A model generated the notes under the pieces. That model was not told the DNA's origin. It made no database searches and saw nothing but the letters and a program-made list of their open reading frames with translations. Below, piece after piece: positions 53,685-63,731 of a stretch of DNA of 64,000 nt. How positions within the stretch are numbered: position 1 is the stretch's first letter; every line of letters starts with the position of its first letter. Origin of the DNA: Actinomycetes bacterium (GTDB lineage Bacteria; Actinomycetota; Acidimicrobiia; Acidimicrobiales; Ilumatobacteraceae); NCBI GenBank assembly GCA_027491335.1, contig JAIXWJ010000065.1, positions 21,735 through 85,734 of the forward strand, written 5' to 3'. The position numbers were made by a program, and so were the translations under genes.

Positions 53685-54371
53685 GTGTTGCGTGGAGACT
53701 CCGACAACCAATTGGTGCGCACCTTTCGACCCCGTCGACGTCGGCTGGGTGCGGAGATGGGTGACGTGTACGAGCGACTGATCGATCGCTGGAGCATCGA
53801 CGAGGACGGCGATCCCATTGATCCGAGCGCCGTGTTCGGGGGCGAGTCACGAACGATTCTCGAGATCGGGTGCGGACGTGGCGATCTGGCGGTGTCGTAC
53901 GCCGTGGCGCACCCGAACGACGCGTTGATGGCCATCGACGTGCACACGCGCGGTATCGCGAACATTCTGGCGGGCATCGAAACTCACGACTTGGGCAACG
54001 TTCGGGTGATCGAAGGTGACGCGCAGGTGTTCGTGCGCCGACTACCACCGGGATCGATCGACGAGATGTGGGTGTTCTTCCCGGACCCGTGGCCCAAGGT
54101 TCGCCATCGCAATCGTCGTTTGCTGCGCGACGATCTGATCGCGACGCTCACCGAACCGCTGAAAGTGGGAGGCGTGCTTCGCCTGGCGACCGACATCGAG
54201 GATTACGCCCGCACCGCGAGCAGTGCCGTGGCCGCATCCGGACGATTCGCCGACCCCTCGCTCGGTCGACCCGATTGGCGAATCGAGACCGTTTTCGAAC
54301 GTCGTGGTGTGCGCGAGGGACGCGACGCGATCGACCTCGCCTGGACCCGCGTGGTGGAACCGTCTTGTTGA
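53685..54371 (+). CDS. trmB: tRNA (guanine-N7-)-methyltransferase
   Basis: 228 aa. SAM site LEIGCGRGDLAVSYA and the TrmB signature WVFFPDPWPKVRHRNRRLL. Makes m7G46 in the tRNA variable loop. GTG start leaderless; the stop overlaps the FAD oxidase start (TTGA). Confidence 0.93.
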   Translation: MLRGDSDNQLVRTFRPRRRRLGAEMGDVYERLIDRWSIDEDGDPIDPSAVFGGESRTILEIGCGRGDLAVSYAVAHPNDALMAIDVHTRGIANILAGIETHDLGNVRVIEGDAQVFVRRLPPGSIDEMWVFFPDPWPKVRHRNRRLLRDDLIATLTEPLKVGGVLRLATDIEDYARTASSAVAASGRFADPSLGRPDWRIETVFERRGVREGRDAIDLAWTRVVEPSC

Positions 54372-55708
54372 GCGACCTTCGCGCCATCGTGGGAGACGAC
54401 CACGTGTTCGACGGGCGGGGCTCGTCGCACGTGGACGACTGGACGGGTCGATTCCGCGGGCACACGGACGTGGTGGTTCGACCGGGCTCGACGGACGAGG
54501 TGCGCGAGGTGTTGCGCGTGGTGCGAGCGCACGGTCGCGTGGTCGTGGCCCAGGGTGGCAACACGGGCCTGGTGGGCGGAGGAGTTCCCCTAAGCGGTGA
54601 GGTGGTGATGAGCCTCACGCGCCTGAACCACGTGGGAGTGCCCGACGTCGCCGCTCGTCAGATCGAGGTGGGGGCGGGCGCAACCGTGGAGGCGGTGCAG
54701 CAGGCCGCGGCCGCGGTGGGGTTGCGATACCCGGTGGATTTCGGATCGCGAGGGAGCGCCACGATCGGCGGCACGATCGCGACCAACGCGGGTGGCGTGA
54801 ACGTGCTCCGATACGGATCGACGCGCGCCCAGGTCGTCGGCCTGGAAGCGGTGTTGGCCGACGGGTCGATCGTCTCCACGATGGCCGGTTTGATGAAGGA
54901 CAACACGGGCTACGACCTGCGCGGATTGATGTGTGGCAGCGAGGGAACGCTCGGCATCATCACCAAGGCCGTCCTGCGCTTGGTGCCGGCCCATGAACAT
55001 CGCGAGACGGTCATGGTGGGCTGCGCGTCCGTGGACGACGCGCTCGACGTGGTGACGATGGTGTGCGGAGCGAGCGAATCGATCGACGCCGCCGAACTGA
55101 TGACGAGGCGCGGGGTGGATCTGGTGGCCGAAGTCGTCGGAGCGCATCGCCCGTTCGAGGCCGAGTGGTATCTGCTGATCGAGTCCTCCACGTCGCGGGA
55201 AGCCGACGGCACGCTCGCTCGACTTCTGGAACGCCGCGATCCGGTCGCCGTGGCCGACTCACCCGGACGACGAGAGGCTTTGTGGAGGTTGCGCGACGAG
55301 CACACCTCGAGCATCGCAACCTTGGGCGTGCCGTTGAAGTACGACGTGACCGTGCCGTTGCGCTCGATGTCGGACTTCGTGTCCGACGCCCGAACAGCGG
55401 TGTCGGCGTTCGACCCCGAGGCGGAGGTCATCGTCTTCGGTCACGCCGCCGACGGCAATCTTCACGTGAACGTGATCGGGGCGAACCTCGAGGACCATCG
55501 TGGTTTCGACGCCGCGGTGTTGGGGGCGGTGTCGCGTTTCGGTGGAAGCATCAGCGCCGAGCACGGAATCGGGGTCGCCAAGCGCGAGTGGTTGCACCTC
55601 AGTCGTTCGGCGGACGAGATCGCCGTGATGCGCGCCATCAAGCGAGCGCTCGACCCCGATGGGGTTCTCAATCCGAACGTGCTGTTGCCGGCGGATGGTT
55701 CCAACTAG
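54368..55708 (+). CDS. FAD-linked oxidase (GlcD/D-2-hydroxyacid dehydrogenase type)
   Basis: 446 aa. FAD-binding PCMH region VVVAQGGNTGLVGGGVPLSGEV, GGTIATNAGG, LMCGSEGTLGIITK; C-terminal metal/substrate motifs FGHAADGNLHVN and SAEHGIGVAKREWL. Oxidises D-lactate, glycolate or D-2-hydroxyglutarate. TTG start (54368, or 54365) coupled to trmB. Confidence 0.88.
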   Translation: MSDLRAIVGDDHVFDGRGSSHVDDWTGRFRGHTDVVVRPGSTDEVREVLRVVRAHGRVVVAQGGNTGLVGGGVPLSGEVVMSLTRLNHVGVPDVAARQIEVGAGATVEAVQQAAAAVGLRYPVDFGSRGSATIGGTIATNAGGVNVLRYGSTRAQVVGLEAVLADGSIVSTMAGLMKDNTGYDLRGLMCGSEGTLGIITKAVLRLVPAHEHRETVMVGCASVDDALDVVTMVCGASESIDAAELMTRRGVDLVAEVVGAHRPFEAEWYLLIESSTSREADGTLARLLERRDPVAVADSPGRREALWRLRDEHTSSIATLGVPLKYDVTVPLRSMSDFVSDARTAVSAFDPEAEVIVFGHAADGNLHVNVIGANLEDHRGFDAAVLGAVSRFGGSISAEHGIGVAKREWLHLSRSADEIAVMRAIKRALDPDGVLNPNVLLPADGSN

Positions 55709-55718
55709 AGCACGCCGT

Positions 55719-56288
55719 CTAGCTGGTCATTCCTCCGAGGCCCACCAAGCCACGGGCCATTTCGATCTCGCCCATGTGTCGCAAACCGTGCTGATACAAC
55801 CAGCACTCGATTCCGTCGAGCACCGTGAGGCCGTCCTCTCCGGCCACACGGGCGCTGAACGTGCTGGCGATCTGCGGCGGAAACGGCCGCGTGATGACGA
55901 TGCGATCGAGTTCGACGGGATCCAGGGCGGACAGCCAGTCGAGGGTGCGGGAGTAGACGGCACGCATGTACTCGGTGAACGCGTCGAGATCGGTGATGCG
56001 CTGATGAATCATCTCGTCGACCGTCTTGTGCTTGCCGTGGTCGTTGATGTTCGCGCCCACGCGCTGTTGCCATTCGTCGTTCCAGATGGGGGGAGTGCCG
56101 GTGAGCATCATGAACGAGACGTCGTGCATGTTCACGTAGTGGAAGAGCGAGAACGCGATGGGCAACACACCGTCGCGTTCGAAGTGGTTCACATGGGACA
56201 CGTCCATGGTGGCCAGCGCGTCCTCGTACAAGGAGAACATGGCCTTCATGCGACGGTGGAGGGAATCGAGAACGGCGGGATTGGACAT
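55719..56288 (-). CDS. DinB-like metal-binding protein
   Basis: 189 aa four-helix bundle. Metal His in LFHYVNMHD and in YQHGLRHMGEIE, the DinB arrangement. May use mycothiol as co-substrate. ATG at 56288 with GAGAAT 6 bases upstream. Divergent from 56378. Confidence 0.78.
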   Translation of the reverse strand: MSNPAVLDSLHRRMKAMFSLYEDALATMDVSHVNHFERDGVLPIAFSLFHYVNMHDVSFMMLTGTPPIWNDEWQQRVGANINDHGKHKTVDEMIHQRITDLDAFTEYMRAVYSRTLDWLSALDPVELDRIVITRPFPPQIASTFSARVAGEDGLTVLDGIECWLYQHGLRHMGEIEMARGLVGLGGMTS

Positions 56289-56351
56289 GGCGCCATTCTC
56301 CCACGCGGGAACGACGCTGTCACGATCTTCTGTCACGATTGGTGCCATTAG

Positions 56352-56380
56352 TGGCTCGAGCGTGTTAGTTTCGAGCCATG
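56352..56380 (+). promoter_or_regulatory. Leaderless -10 inside a start-codon hairpin
   Basis: TGGCTCGA (56352-56359) / TCGAGCCA (56371-56378) is an 8-bp inverted repeat ending on the A of the ATG; TAGTTT (56366-56371) is the -10, 6 bases before the ATG. The repeat could be an operator over the promoter. Confidence 0.5.
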
Positions 56381-57043
56381 CGCTACGGAACCATCGACTT
56401 CAAATACGCCGCCGACCTGTCCACCCGCGAGCCCGATGCCGACGGACCGGTGTTCATGGTGAACTTCATGAAGTACCGCGAGAGCGCCGACTACGACGGT
56501 GTGAAGGGCGCCGAAGGTGCGACCCCGGCCGGTATCTCGGGCGAACAGGCCGACGATCTGTACAACCCGACGGAGGTGTTGCACAAGATCGGAGCCGAGG
56601 TGATGTTCTTCGGCAACGTCGTCGCGCAGGGGGCCGAGGGCGAATGGGACCGCATGGGGATCGTGAAGTACGCCACGCGGCGTTCGTTCATCGACATGCA
56701 GAACCGTCGGGATTTCAAGGAGAAGCACGTCCACAAGGAAGCGGGCATGCTGTACACCATCGTCATGGGCACCACTCCCGCCCAGACGCACGTTCCCATC
56801 GAACGGGCCAACTACGTGGTGTTCGAGTTGACGGCCGCTTCGCAGTCGGGCGCACCCGACGCGCGCACGGCGCGACTCGCGGTGGAGGGAACCATCATGG
56901 GCGATGGTCGTCGATGGCAGGACCTGACGATGCGTTGGACCGACGATGTTCCCAAGATCCCGGCCCGCGACAAGGGTGGCGACTCCATCATGGTGGTGGC
57001 CAAGATCTCCATCGACCGCATGGGCAAGGGCCTCACCAGCTGA
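56378..57043 (+). CDS. Hypothetical protein, DUF1330-like
   Basis: 221 aa, two ferredoxin-like halves: FMVNFMKYRES, then YATRRSFIDMQNRRDFKEKH, as in DUF1330 proteins of unknown function. Possibly a monooxygenase- or dehydratase-like fold. Leaderless ATG. Confidence 0.65.
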   Translation: MRYGTIDFKYAADLSTREPDADGPVFMVNFMKYRESADYDGVKGAEGATPAGISGEQADDLYNPTEVLHKIGAEVMFFGNVVAQGAEGEWDRMGIVKYATRRSFIDMQNRRDFKEKHVHKEAGMLYTIVMGTTPAQTHVPIERANYVVFELTAASQSGAPDARTARLAVEGTIMGDGRRWQDLTMRWTDDVPKIPARDKGGDSIMVVAKISIDRMGKGLTS

Positions 57044-57058
57044 GGCGGAACCTCGCGC

Positions 57059-58297
57059 TCAGCGAGCGCGGAAACTGACGGGCACCGAATTGGGGCCCAG
57101 TACGAAGTTGCCCCGCCGCCACGCGATGTCGTGCGAGGTCAACTGGATGTCGTCCAAACGTCGCAACAATTCCTCGAACATGATGCGAAGTTCGAGGCGG
57201 GCCAGCGGTGCGCCGAGGCAATGATGCCGACCGTAGGCGCCGAAGGCCACGTGCTCATTGGGCGTGCGGCCAACGTCGAATCCGAACGGGTCGTCGAAGA
57301 CCTTCTCGTCGCGATTCGCCGACGGATACAGAAGCAGCACGCGGTCGCCTTCGCGAATGAGATGTCCGTTCACCTCCACGTCCTTGGTGGCGGTGCGGTT
57401 CATGTTGCGGATGGGGCTGCTCCAGCGCAACATCTCTTCGATGGCCGTGGGAAGCAACGACGGATCCGAGCGCAGTCGATCCATTTGATCGGGATGCTGT
57501 AGCAGCGCGGCCACTCCACCGGAGATGACGTGCCGGGTGGTCTCGTCGCCTCCAACCAAAACCAGCATGGTCTCGAACATCACGTCGAGATCGGACAGGC
57601 GTTCCCCCTCCCACTCGGCGTTCACGACGAGGCTGACGAGATCCTGTCCGTCTCCGCCGCGACGCTCGTGAACCTTGCGCATGATGTAGTCGTTCCACTC
57701 CACGACCGCTCGTTCCACTTCGGAACGAATCTCTTCTCCGCCGGTGGCGAAGAGATCGGACCAGTGCAGCAGGGTGTCGTTGTCCTCGCGGGGGAGACCC
57801 ATCAACTCGCCGATCATCAACATGGGCAGAGGTGTCGCGATGTCGCGCACGATGTCGCACTCGCCCTTGTCGATGACGGCGTCGATGAGCTCGTTCACGA
57901 TGCGTCGCAGGAACGGCTCGTGATCGGCCACACGCCGAGGAGTGAATCCGGCTCCCACCAAACGCCTGCGCTTGGTGTGCTCGGGGGCGTCGAAGTTGAT
58001 CATGGACGGAACTGAACTCTCCGGCCTCGATCCCTTTCCGGAGCAGAAGGTGTGCCATTCACGACTCATCATGGACACCAGTTCGTGGCTGGCGGCACCC
58101 CAGATGCCGGTATGGTCGTCCCAATACAGGGGGGCCTCGGCGCGCATCCAGGTGGTGAGCTCGTCGAAGTGGGCGTAGAAGTCGGGGGACAGCAGACGAA
58201 TCTCGGGCCGCGTGGGATGGCCGGCATCACCACGTCCACCCGAGAGTGAAACGGTGAAGTCGAGGTCGGGGTCGATCTCGTGTCGCTGTTCGTCCAT
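57059..58297 (-). CDS. Cytochrome P450
   Basis: 412 aa. LVGGDETTRHVISGG (I-helix), ExxR in EEMLRWSS, heme loop FGAYGRHHCLGAPLARLEL with one extra residue between Phe and Gly, as in steroid/fatty-acid omega-hydroxylases (CYP124/125/142 type); assignment by that loop is inference. TAGGTT 7 bases before ATG 58297. Confidence 0.92.
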   Translation of the reverse strand: MDEQRHEIDPDLDFTVSLSGGRGDAGHPTRPEIRLLSPDFYAHFDELTTWMRAEAPLYWDDHTGIWGAASHELVSMMSREWHTFCSGKGSRPESSVPSMINFDAPEHTKRRRLVGAGFTPRRVADHEPFLRRIVNELIDAVIDKGECDIVRDIATPLPMLMIGELMGLPREDNDTLLHWSDLFATGGEEIRSEVERAVVEWNDYIMRKVHERRGGDGQDLVSLVVNAEWEGERLSDLDVMFETMLVLVGGDETTRHVISGGVAALLQHPDQMDRLRSDPSLLPTAIEEMLRWSSPIRNMNRTATKDVEVNGHLIREGDRVLLLYPSANRDEKVFDDPFGFDVGRTPNEHVAFGAYGRHHCLGAPLARLELRIMFEELLRRLDDIQLTSHDIAWRRGNFVLGPNSVPVSFRAR

Positions 58298-58327
58298 GGG
58301 GGTGAACCTAGTCAGCCCCGAGGTCGC

Positions 58328-59293
58328 TCAACGGCTCGGGCGGCCGCCCTTGATGCTGGCTCGTTCCATGATGCGAATCTCGGGCCAGTAGTCGCTGCTG
58401 GCGTAGTGCTGGCACGCGCGGTTGTCCCAGAACGCCACGGAGTCCTTCTCCCAATGGAAGCGGCACTGGTACTCCACGCTGTCGCTGGCGCTCCACAACT
58501 CCGACAGCATGCGCTCGCTGGTTTCGTCGTCCACGCCCAGGATGCGGTTGGTGAAGATGGGGTTCACGTAGAGATGTCGTCGTCCGGTGACCGGATGCGT
58601 CGCCGAGAGTGGATGCACCACCGTGGGGTACTTGGTTCGCATCTCGGCCATTTGATCGGGGTTCACTTGACGACCGAACGACATGAGGAAGTCGTGCTCG
58701 GCCTCGTGGGTGTCGGCGAAGTGCTTCTGTTCGGCGGTGAGTCCCTCGTAGGCGGCGTACATGTCGCTGAACAAGGTGTCGCCACCGGATTCGGGCACCT
58801 GCACGCCGTGCAACACCGCACCCATGCTGGGACACTCGCGCCAGGTGACGTCGTGGTGCCACGTGTTTTCGTAGCCCTTCACGTCGAACGACTTCTCGAA
58901 GCGCACCAGTTCGGGCGCACCGGTGTTCGAGGGAATGAACGGATGAATCTCGAGGTCGCCGAATCGTCGGGCGAACGCCACGTGTTGATCCGAGGTGAGC
59001 GGTTGATCGCGAAAGAAGATCACCTTGAACTCGTGAAGCGCGCGACGAATCTCGGCGATCATGAGGTCCGACAGCGGCGCGCACAGATCCACCTCGTGCA
59101 GGACGGCTCCGATGGTGGCGCCCAAGCGCTCGACACGGAAGTGGTTCCATTCGAGGGCCGCCAATCGGGCACGCTCCTCGGCCAGATGCAAGATCGGTCC
59201 GATGCGCTTGCCGCGCAACATGATGCGATCCTGCGAGATGTTGGCGCCGGGATCGCGGGTGGCGACGATGTCCTTGTGCGCTGTGGTGTTCAT
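58328..59293 (-). CDS. TauD/TfdA-family Fe(II)/2-oxoglutarate dioxygenase
   Basis: 321 aa. Iron ligands His-x-Asp in TWHHDVTWREC and the distal His in RACQHYA; the Arg for 2-oxoglutarate lies C-terminal (EIRIMERASI). Typical substrates are sulfonates, phenoxyacids or alkyl sulfates. ATG at 59293 follows GGAGGGGGACC. Shares an operator-type palindrome with the divergent P450. Confidence 0.9.
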   Translation of the reverse strand: MNTTAHKDIVATRDPGANISQDRIMLRGKRIGPILHLAEERARLAALEWNHFRVERLGATIGAVLHEVDLCAPLSDLMIAEIRRALHEFKVIFFRDQPLTSDQHVAFARRFGDLEIHPFIPSNTGAPELVRFEKSFDVKGYENTWHHDVTWRECPSMGAVLHGVQVPESGGDTLFSDMYAAYEGLTAEQKHFADTHEAEHDFLMSFGRQVNPDQMAEMRTKYPTVVHPLSATHPVTGRRHLYVNPIFTNRILGVDDETSERMLSELWSASDSVEYQCRFHWEKDSVAFWDNRACQHYASSDYWPEIRIMERASIKGGRPSR

Positions 59294-59309
59294 GGTCCCC
59301 CTCCGGCCG

Positions 59310-59330
59310 TTTCTGACGACCCGTCAGAAA
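59310..59330. promoter_or_regulatory. Operator palindrome TTTCTGACG-ACC-CGTCAGAAA
   Basis: Exact 9-bp arms (59310-59318, 59322-59330) with a 3-base spacer, in the gap between TauD (59293) and the P450 (59442). Form typical of TetR-family operators; the regulator is not adjacent. Confidence 0.75.
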
Positions 59331-59441
59331 TGCTAGCCCGACCCGACGATGGGATCGTCTTCTTGGCGTGCCCCGGGCCTTCGGAACCGATCACGAGGAC
59401 CGTCATGCGACATGATGAGAATGAAGTGCGGGGGTGGAGTC

Positions 59442-60698
59442 ATGAGTGATCGCGAGCCGAAGAATGTCGAGGAGGCCGGTTACGTCTTCGTGGATCCGGC
59501 GGCGTACGCCGATGAGGAGTATTTCCATCGGGCGTGCAGCTTGTTGCGTCGCGAGGATCCGGTTCATTGGGTGGAAAGTTACGGAATCGGATTCAATCCC
59601 TTCTGGGCCATCACGAAGTCCGCGGACATTTTCGAAATCGAGGCCCGTCATCAGATTTTTCGCAACGAACCTCGGCCCGTCCTGGGTTCGATGGAGGACG
59701 ATGCCCGAACCGCTGAATCCGGGGGCTTGTTGCGCACGCTCATTCACGTCGACGATCCCGAACATCGGGATCTGCGCGGGGTCACGCAGGAGTGGTTCCT
59801 TCCGAAGAATCTCGCAAAGCTCGAAGGCCTATTGGCGGACTACGCGAAGCGGTACGTGGACAAGATGGTGGACCTTGGTGGGTCGTGCGATTTCGCGCGA
59901 GACATCGCCATGTTCATGCCGTTGAACGTGATCTTGTCGATCCTCGGTCTTCCCGAGAGTGATTACGGACGGATGTTGCAACTGACCCAAGAGTTGTTCG
60001 GCGCGGCCGATGAGGACCTGCAGCGAAGTTCCGACCCCACCGACATCCTCGCGGTCATCCAGGACTTCTTCGCCTACTTCACCAGATTGACCCAGGAGCG
60101 GCGAGCCAACCCGACCACCGACATGGCATCGGTGGTGGCGAACGCACGCATCAACGGCGAGGAACTCACGATGATGCAGACCATCGGCTACTACGTGATC
60201 ACGGCCACCGCGGGACACGACACCACGGCGTCGGCGATGTCCGGCGGCTTGCACGCTCTGATCGAGAATCCGGACCAATTGCGCCGCCTGAAGGATGATC
60301 CGAGTCTCATGAACACCGCGGTGGACGAGATGATTCGTTGGGTGACGCCGGTGAAGCACTTCATGAGAACGGCGACGGAGGATTATCGACTGCGCGACAA
60401 AACGATCTTGGCCGGTCAATCGGTTCTTCTCTCGTATCCGTCGGGCAACCGAGACGACGAGGCGTTCGTGGATCCGTTCTCCTTCGACGTGGGACGATCT
60501 CCGAACAAACACCTGGCCTTCGGCTTCGGCGTTCACTATTGCCTCGGAGCGATGTTGGCCCGCATGGAGTTGAAGGCGTTCTTCCGGGAGTTGATTCCGC
60601 GCCTGGATCACATCGAGTTGGCGGGGGATCCCAAGTGGATGAAGACCATCTTCGTGGGCGGGTTGAAGACCCTGCCGGTGGCCTACTCGGTCCGCTAG
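59442..60698 (+). CDS. Cytochrome P450
   Basis: 418 aa. ITATAGHDTTASAMSGG (I-helix), ExxR in DEMIRWVTP, heme loop FGFGVHYCLGAMLARMEL. ATG at 59442 (MSDREPKN) follows GGGGGTGGAGTC. Overlaps the amidohydrolase 3' end by 4 bases. Confidence 0.93.
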   Translation: MSDREPKNVEEAGYVFVDPAAYADEEYFHRACSLLRREDPVHWVESYGIGFNPFWAITKSADIFEIEARHQIFRNEPRPVLGSMEDDARTAESGGLLRTLIHVDDPEHRDLRGVTQEWFLPKNLAKLEGLLADYAKRYVDKMVDLGGSCDFARDIAMFMPLNVILSILGLPESDYGRMLQLTQELFGAADEDLQRSSDPTDILAVIQDFFAYFTRLTQERRANPTTDMASVVANARINGEELTMMQTIGYYVITATAGHDTTASAMSGGLHALIENPDQLRRLKDDPSLMNTAVDEMIRWVTPVKHFMRTATEDYRLRDKTILAGQSVLLSYPSGNRDDEAFVDPFSFDVGRSPNKHLAFGFGVHYCLGAMLARMELKAFFRELIPRLDHIELAGDPKWMKTIFVGGLKTLPVAYSVR

Positions 60699-62362
60699 GC
60701 CCGTTGCGCCGGGCTCACGACCTGGCCCGGACGCGACGTGCCATCGAGAATGCGCCCGTCACGGACCACCTCGACGCCGTTCACGAACAGGTGATGCATG
60801 CCGGTGGGTTGCGACGCCGTGAGGCGTTCACCCTCGGCGGGGAAGTCGCGCACCCGACTGGTGGGGCCCGGCGCCACGGTGTCGGGATCGAACACCACCA
60901 CGTCGGCGTGAGCGCCCGGGCGCAACACTCCGCGATCGGCGAATCCGAACAGGTCGGCCTGCACCTTGGTGAGCTTGTTGATGGCCTGCTCCAAGGTGAG
61001 CGCGCGACGTTCGCGCACCCACGACCCGAGAAGATCGGTGGGTAGAACCGCGTCGCACAATTGACCCACGTGGGCGCCGGCATCGCTGAGCCCCAAGGTG
61101 CACTGATCGGTGTTGAGCAGCATGGTGATGCCGTCCACGTCGTCGTTGGCGAGCAGGGCCTTGACGCGAACCTTCAGATCGGGTTCGCGCAAGGTGATCT
61201 CGAGAAGTGCATCGAACGGGGACAAGCCCAACTCCTCGGCCACCTGCGTGACTCGTCGCCCGACCAGATCGGGAGAGGTCGGGGCTTCCATGATCTCGAA
61301 AGCGTCCCAGCGTGGACTGAGCACCTGACCCGACGCCCAGAACTCGAGGGCGCGAGCCCGCCACGCCGGGTCGAGATACGCCGCGCGGCGTTCGTCGATG
61401 GACTTGGGCATCAGTTCGGCGAACACCGGGTTGATGTTGAGCGTGAACGGTTCGACCATGGTCTGCGAGAACGACAGGGGACGGCACGACACTTGCGGCC
61501 ACACGTCGATGCCGCGCGCCACGCCGGCCCGATGGATCTCGGCGGCCTTGAGATGTGTTCCCTGTGACGTGGTGAGCAACGCCGTGTAGGTGATCGGCAC
61601 ACCGATGTTCGGTTGAAGTTCGTAGCAGTCGGGGAGCGAAAGGTTCTCGCCACCGTTGACGCCGATGACGCCGCGTCCGGTGTCGCCAACGGCCGCGCAC
61701 AACGCATCGATCTCGCGACGATCGGCCCAACGGCTGGGAATGGGTTGGCCGTCGGCGCCGCGGTGGGTGACGGCGAAGCTGGACGCGAAACCGGCCGCAC
61801 CGGCGTCCATGGCCTCGCGCACGATGGTGGCCATGCGATCGATCTCGTCGTCGGTGGCGACGCGACCGACGGCCTCGTCACCCATCACGAAAATGCGCAG
61901 GGCGGTGTGTCCGATGTAGGAGGCGAAGTTGAGGAGCGATCCGCGGTGGCGGATGCTGTCGAGGTATTCGCCGAAGGTTTCGAACTCCCAGGGGATACCG
62001 GCGTTGAGGGTGGCCGGGTCCATGTCTTCGACCTTTTCCATGGTGCGCGCGATGAGGTCTCGATCGGCGGCCCGGGTGGGTGCGATGGTGAAGCCGCAGT
62101 TGCCGGCCACCACCGTGGACACGCCGTGGAAGCACGATGGAGTGAGCGCCGGGTCCCAGAACACTTGCGCGTCGTAGTGGGTGTGGATGTCGATGAAGCC
62201 CGGTGCCACCACGCGACCGGTGGCGTCGATGACCTCGTCACCGCTCAGTTCGGCACCGATGGCCGTGATGCGACCGTCCTGCATGCGCACGTCGGCGACG
62301 ACACCCGGCGAACCGGTGCCATCGACGACGAGTCCGTTCTTGATGACCGTCGTTTTCCCCAT
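60695..62362 (-). CDS. Amidohydrolase (N-acyl-D-amino-acid deacylase type)
   Basis: 555 aa TIM barrel. VAPGFIDIHTHYDAQVFWDP carries the metal-binding H-x-H; NCGFTIAP is typical of D-aminoacylases; the late Asp is in LGLSDAGAHVGQ. Hydrolyses an amide or cyclic amide. ATG at 62362 chosen because GACACT lies 6 bases upstream. Confidence 0.88.
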   Translation of the reverse strand: MGKTTVIKNGLVVDGTGSPGVVADVRMQDGRITAIGAELSGDEVIDATGRVVAPGFIDIHTHYDAQVFWDPALTPSCFHGVSTVVAGNCGFTIAPTRAADRDLIARTMEKVEDMDPATLNAGIPWEFETFGEYLDSIRHRGSLLNFASYIGHTALRIFVMGDEAVGRVATDDEIDRMATIVREAMDAGAAGFASSFAVTHRGADGQPIPSRWADRREIDALCAAVGDTGRGVIGVNGGENLSLPDCYELQPNIGVPITYTALLTTSQGTHLKAAEIHRAGVARGIDVWPQVSCRPLSFSQTMVEPFTLNINPVFAELMPKSIDERRAAYLDPAWRARALEFWASGQVLSPRWDAFEIMEAPTSPDLVGRRVTQVAEELGLSPFDALLEITLREPDLKVRVKALLANDDVDGITMLLNTDQCTLGLSDAGAHVGQLCDAVLPTDLLGSWVRERRALTLEQAINKLTKVQADLFGFADRGVLRPGAHADVVVFDPDTVAPGPTSRVRDFPAEGERLTASQPTGMHHLFVNGVEVVRDGRILDGTSRPGQVVSPAQRA

Positions 62363-62403
62363 GTGGTCAGTGTCCCACAACGGGACCCCCACGCCAACTG
62401 CGG

Positions 62404-63630
62404 TCAGTCGCGGACGGCGATCTCGACGGCCAGTTCGTACTGGTCGGCGACCTCGGGTCCGATGCCGGTCGGCTCGGCGTCATCGCCGAACCAGAAGCGG
62501 ATCTGAGCCGTGACGGCGTGCTTGATGAGCGGGAATCCGAGGTCGACGTCGAGCGCCGGCGGCACGCAACCGTCCTCGCCCAGGGACTTCAGTTGCGGCT
62601 GGGCTTCCAGCAAGGCGCCGAGGCCCGAGGCCATGGCGACCCCGATGATGCCCGAACCGTTTCCGAAGGTGCAGAAGTCGTCGAAGCCGTTGTGTCCGAC
62701 GCCGTCGATGATCCACAGACGGCTGGGGGCGGGCACGGCTTCGAAGGAGGGCTTGGTGGACGTCTGAGCCGAGATCACACCGTCGAGCGCGCCGGCGAGG
62801 AAGAACGACGGCTTGTTCGGCAGATTCAGCGGAGCGGTGGTGGTGTTCTCGCTGGAGATTCCGACGCCCGATGCGAGCGAAACGTAGCCATCGATGCGAT
62901 CGTCGGCGGCCGCGCCCACCACGGTGCCGCCACCGGCGGAGTGACCGACGGCGATCACGCGCGAGTCGTCGATGCGTCCTTCGAAGATGGAGCCCGCGGT
63001 GGTGTTCTGGGCGCTGATGAGATCGAGCGACGCGAGCAGTTCACCGATGCTGGATTGACGATCGCCGACCGGCGCGCTGAGAACGTGATACAGGTCGCGC
63101 GACCAATGGTCGGGGGACACCACGACCATGCCCCAACTGGCCAGGTGCGCGGTGAGGAAAGTGCTCTGCAGACGAATGCCGCTGTAGCCGTGGCTGAAGA
63201 GCACCACGGGGTAGGTGCCGTCGGCCATGGCGGCATCGCGCCCGGCCTCGTATTCGTAGACGGCCGGAACGTCGGCGGTGAGGAGTGCACGAATGGCCTC
63301 GGGAACGAATTCTCGAACGTCATAGGACTCGTTGCCGGTGGTTCCCTCGACGGCCGGGTACCAGATTTCGACCTTGTTGCCGGCTTCCAATTCGAGCGTG
63401 GTGACGCCAACGGGATGCGGGCCGGACTCGACGTAGGTGTTGGCCAACTCGGCGGGATCGGGAACCACGGACGTGTCGGGTGCGGGTTCGGTGACGTCGG
63501 GGGCCTCGGTGGAGGCCGAACCCTCGGTGGAGGGCACCGAAGCGTCGGATGAATCGTCGCCTCCGCACGAGGCGAGCAGAAGTCCCACGACGGCGACGGC
63601 GGCGATACGACGGAGATGGCGTGAAGTCAT
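62404..63630 (-). CDS. Alpha/beta-hydrolase lipoprotein (dienelactone hydrolase/PET-hydrolase-like)
   Basis: 408 aa. Lipobox LLLASC, Ser/Thr/Glu linker, then VVLFSHGYSG (oxyanion), nucleophile GHSAGGG, Asp in AGALDG and His in VGHNGFDDFC. Membrane-anchored esterase acting outside the cell. Confidence 0.85.
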   Translation of the reverse strand: MTSRHLRRIAAVAVVGLLLASCGGDDSSDASVPSTEGSASTEAPDVTEPAPDTSVVPDPAELANTYVESGPHPVGVTTLELEAGNKVEIWYPAVEGTTGNESYDVREFVPEAIRALLTADVPAVYEYEAGRDAAMADGTYPVVLFSHGYSGIRLQSTFLTAHLASWGMVVVSPDHWSRDLYHVLSAPVGDRQSSIGELLASLDLISAQNTTAGSIFEGRIDDSRVIAVGHSAGGGTVVGAAADDRIDGYVSLASGVGISSENTTTAPLNLPNKPSFFLAGALDGVISAQTSTKPSFEAVPAPSRLWIIDGVGHNGFDDFCTFGNGSGIIGVAMASGLGALLEAQPQLKSLGEDGCVPPALDVDLGFPLIKHAVTAQIRFWFGDDAEPTGIGPEVADQYELAVEIAVRD

Positions 63631-63731
63631 GAGGTCAGTCTCGCACGGCGCTCGTCGATGGGAGAACCTTCGCCGAAATTCGGAGCCCTCGGGATAGGGT
63701 GACGGCTCCGGTGTGGCTCGCCATGCCGGTT

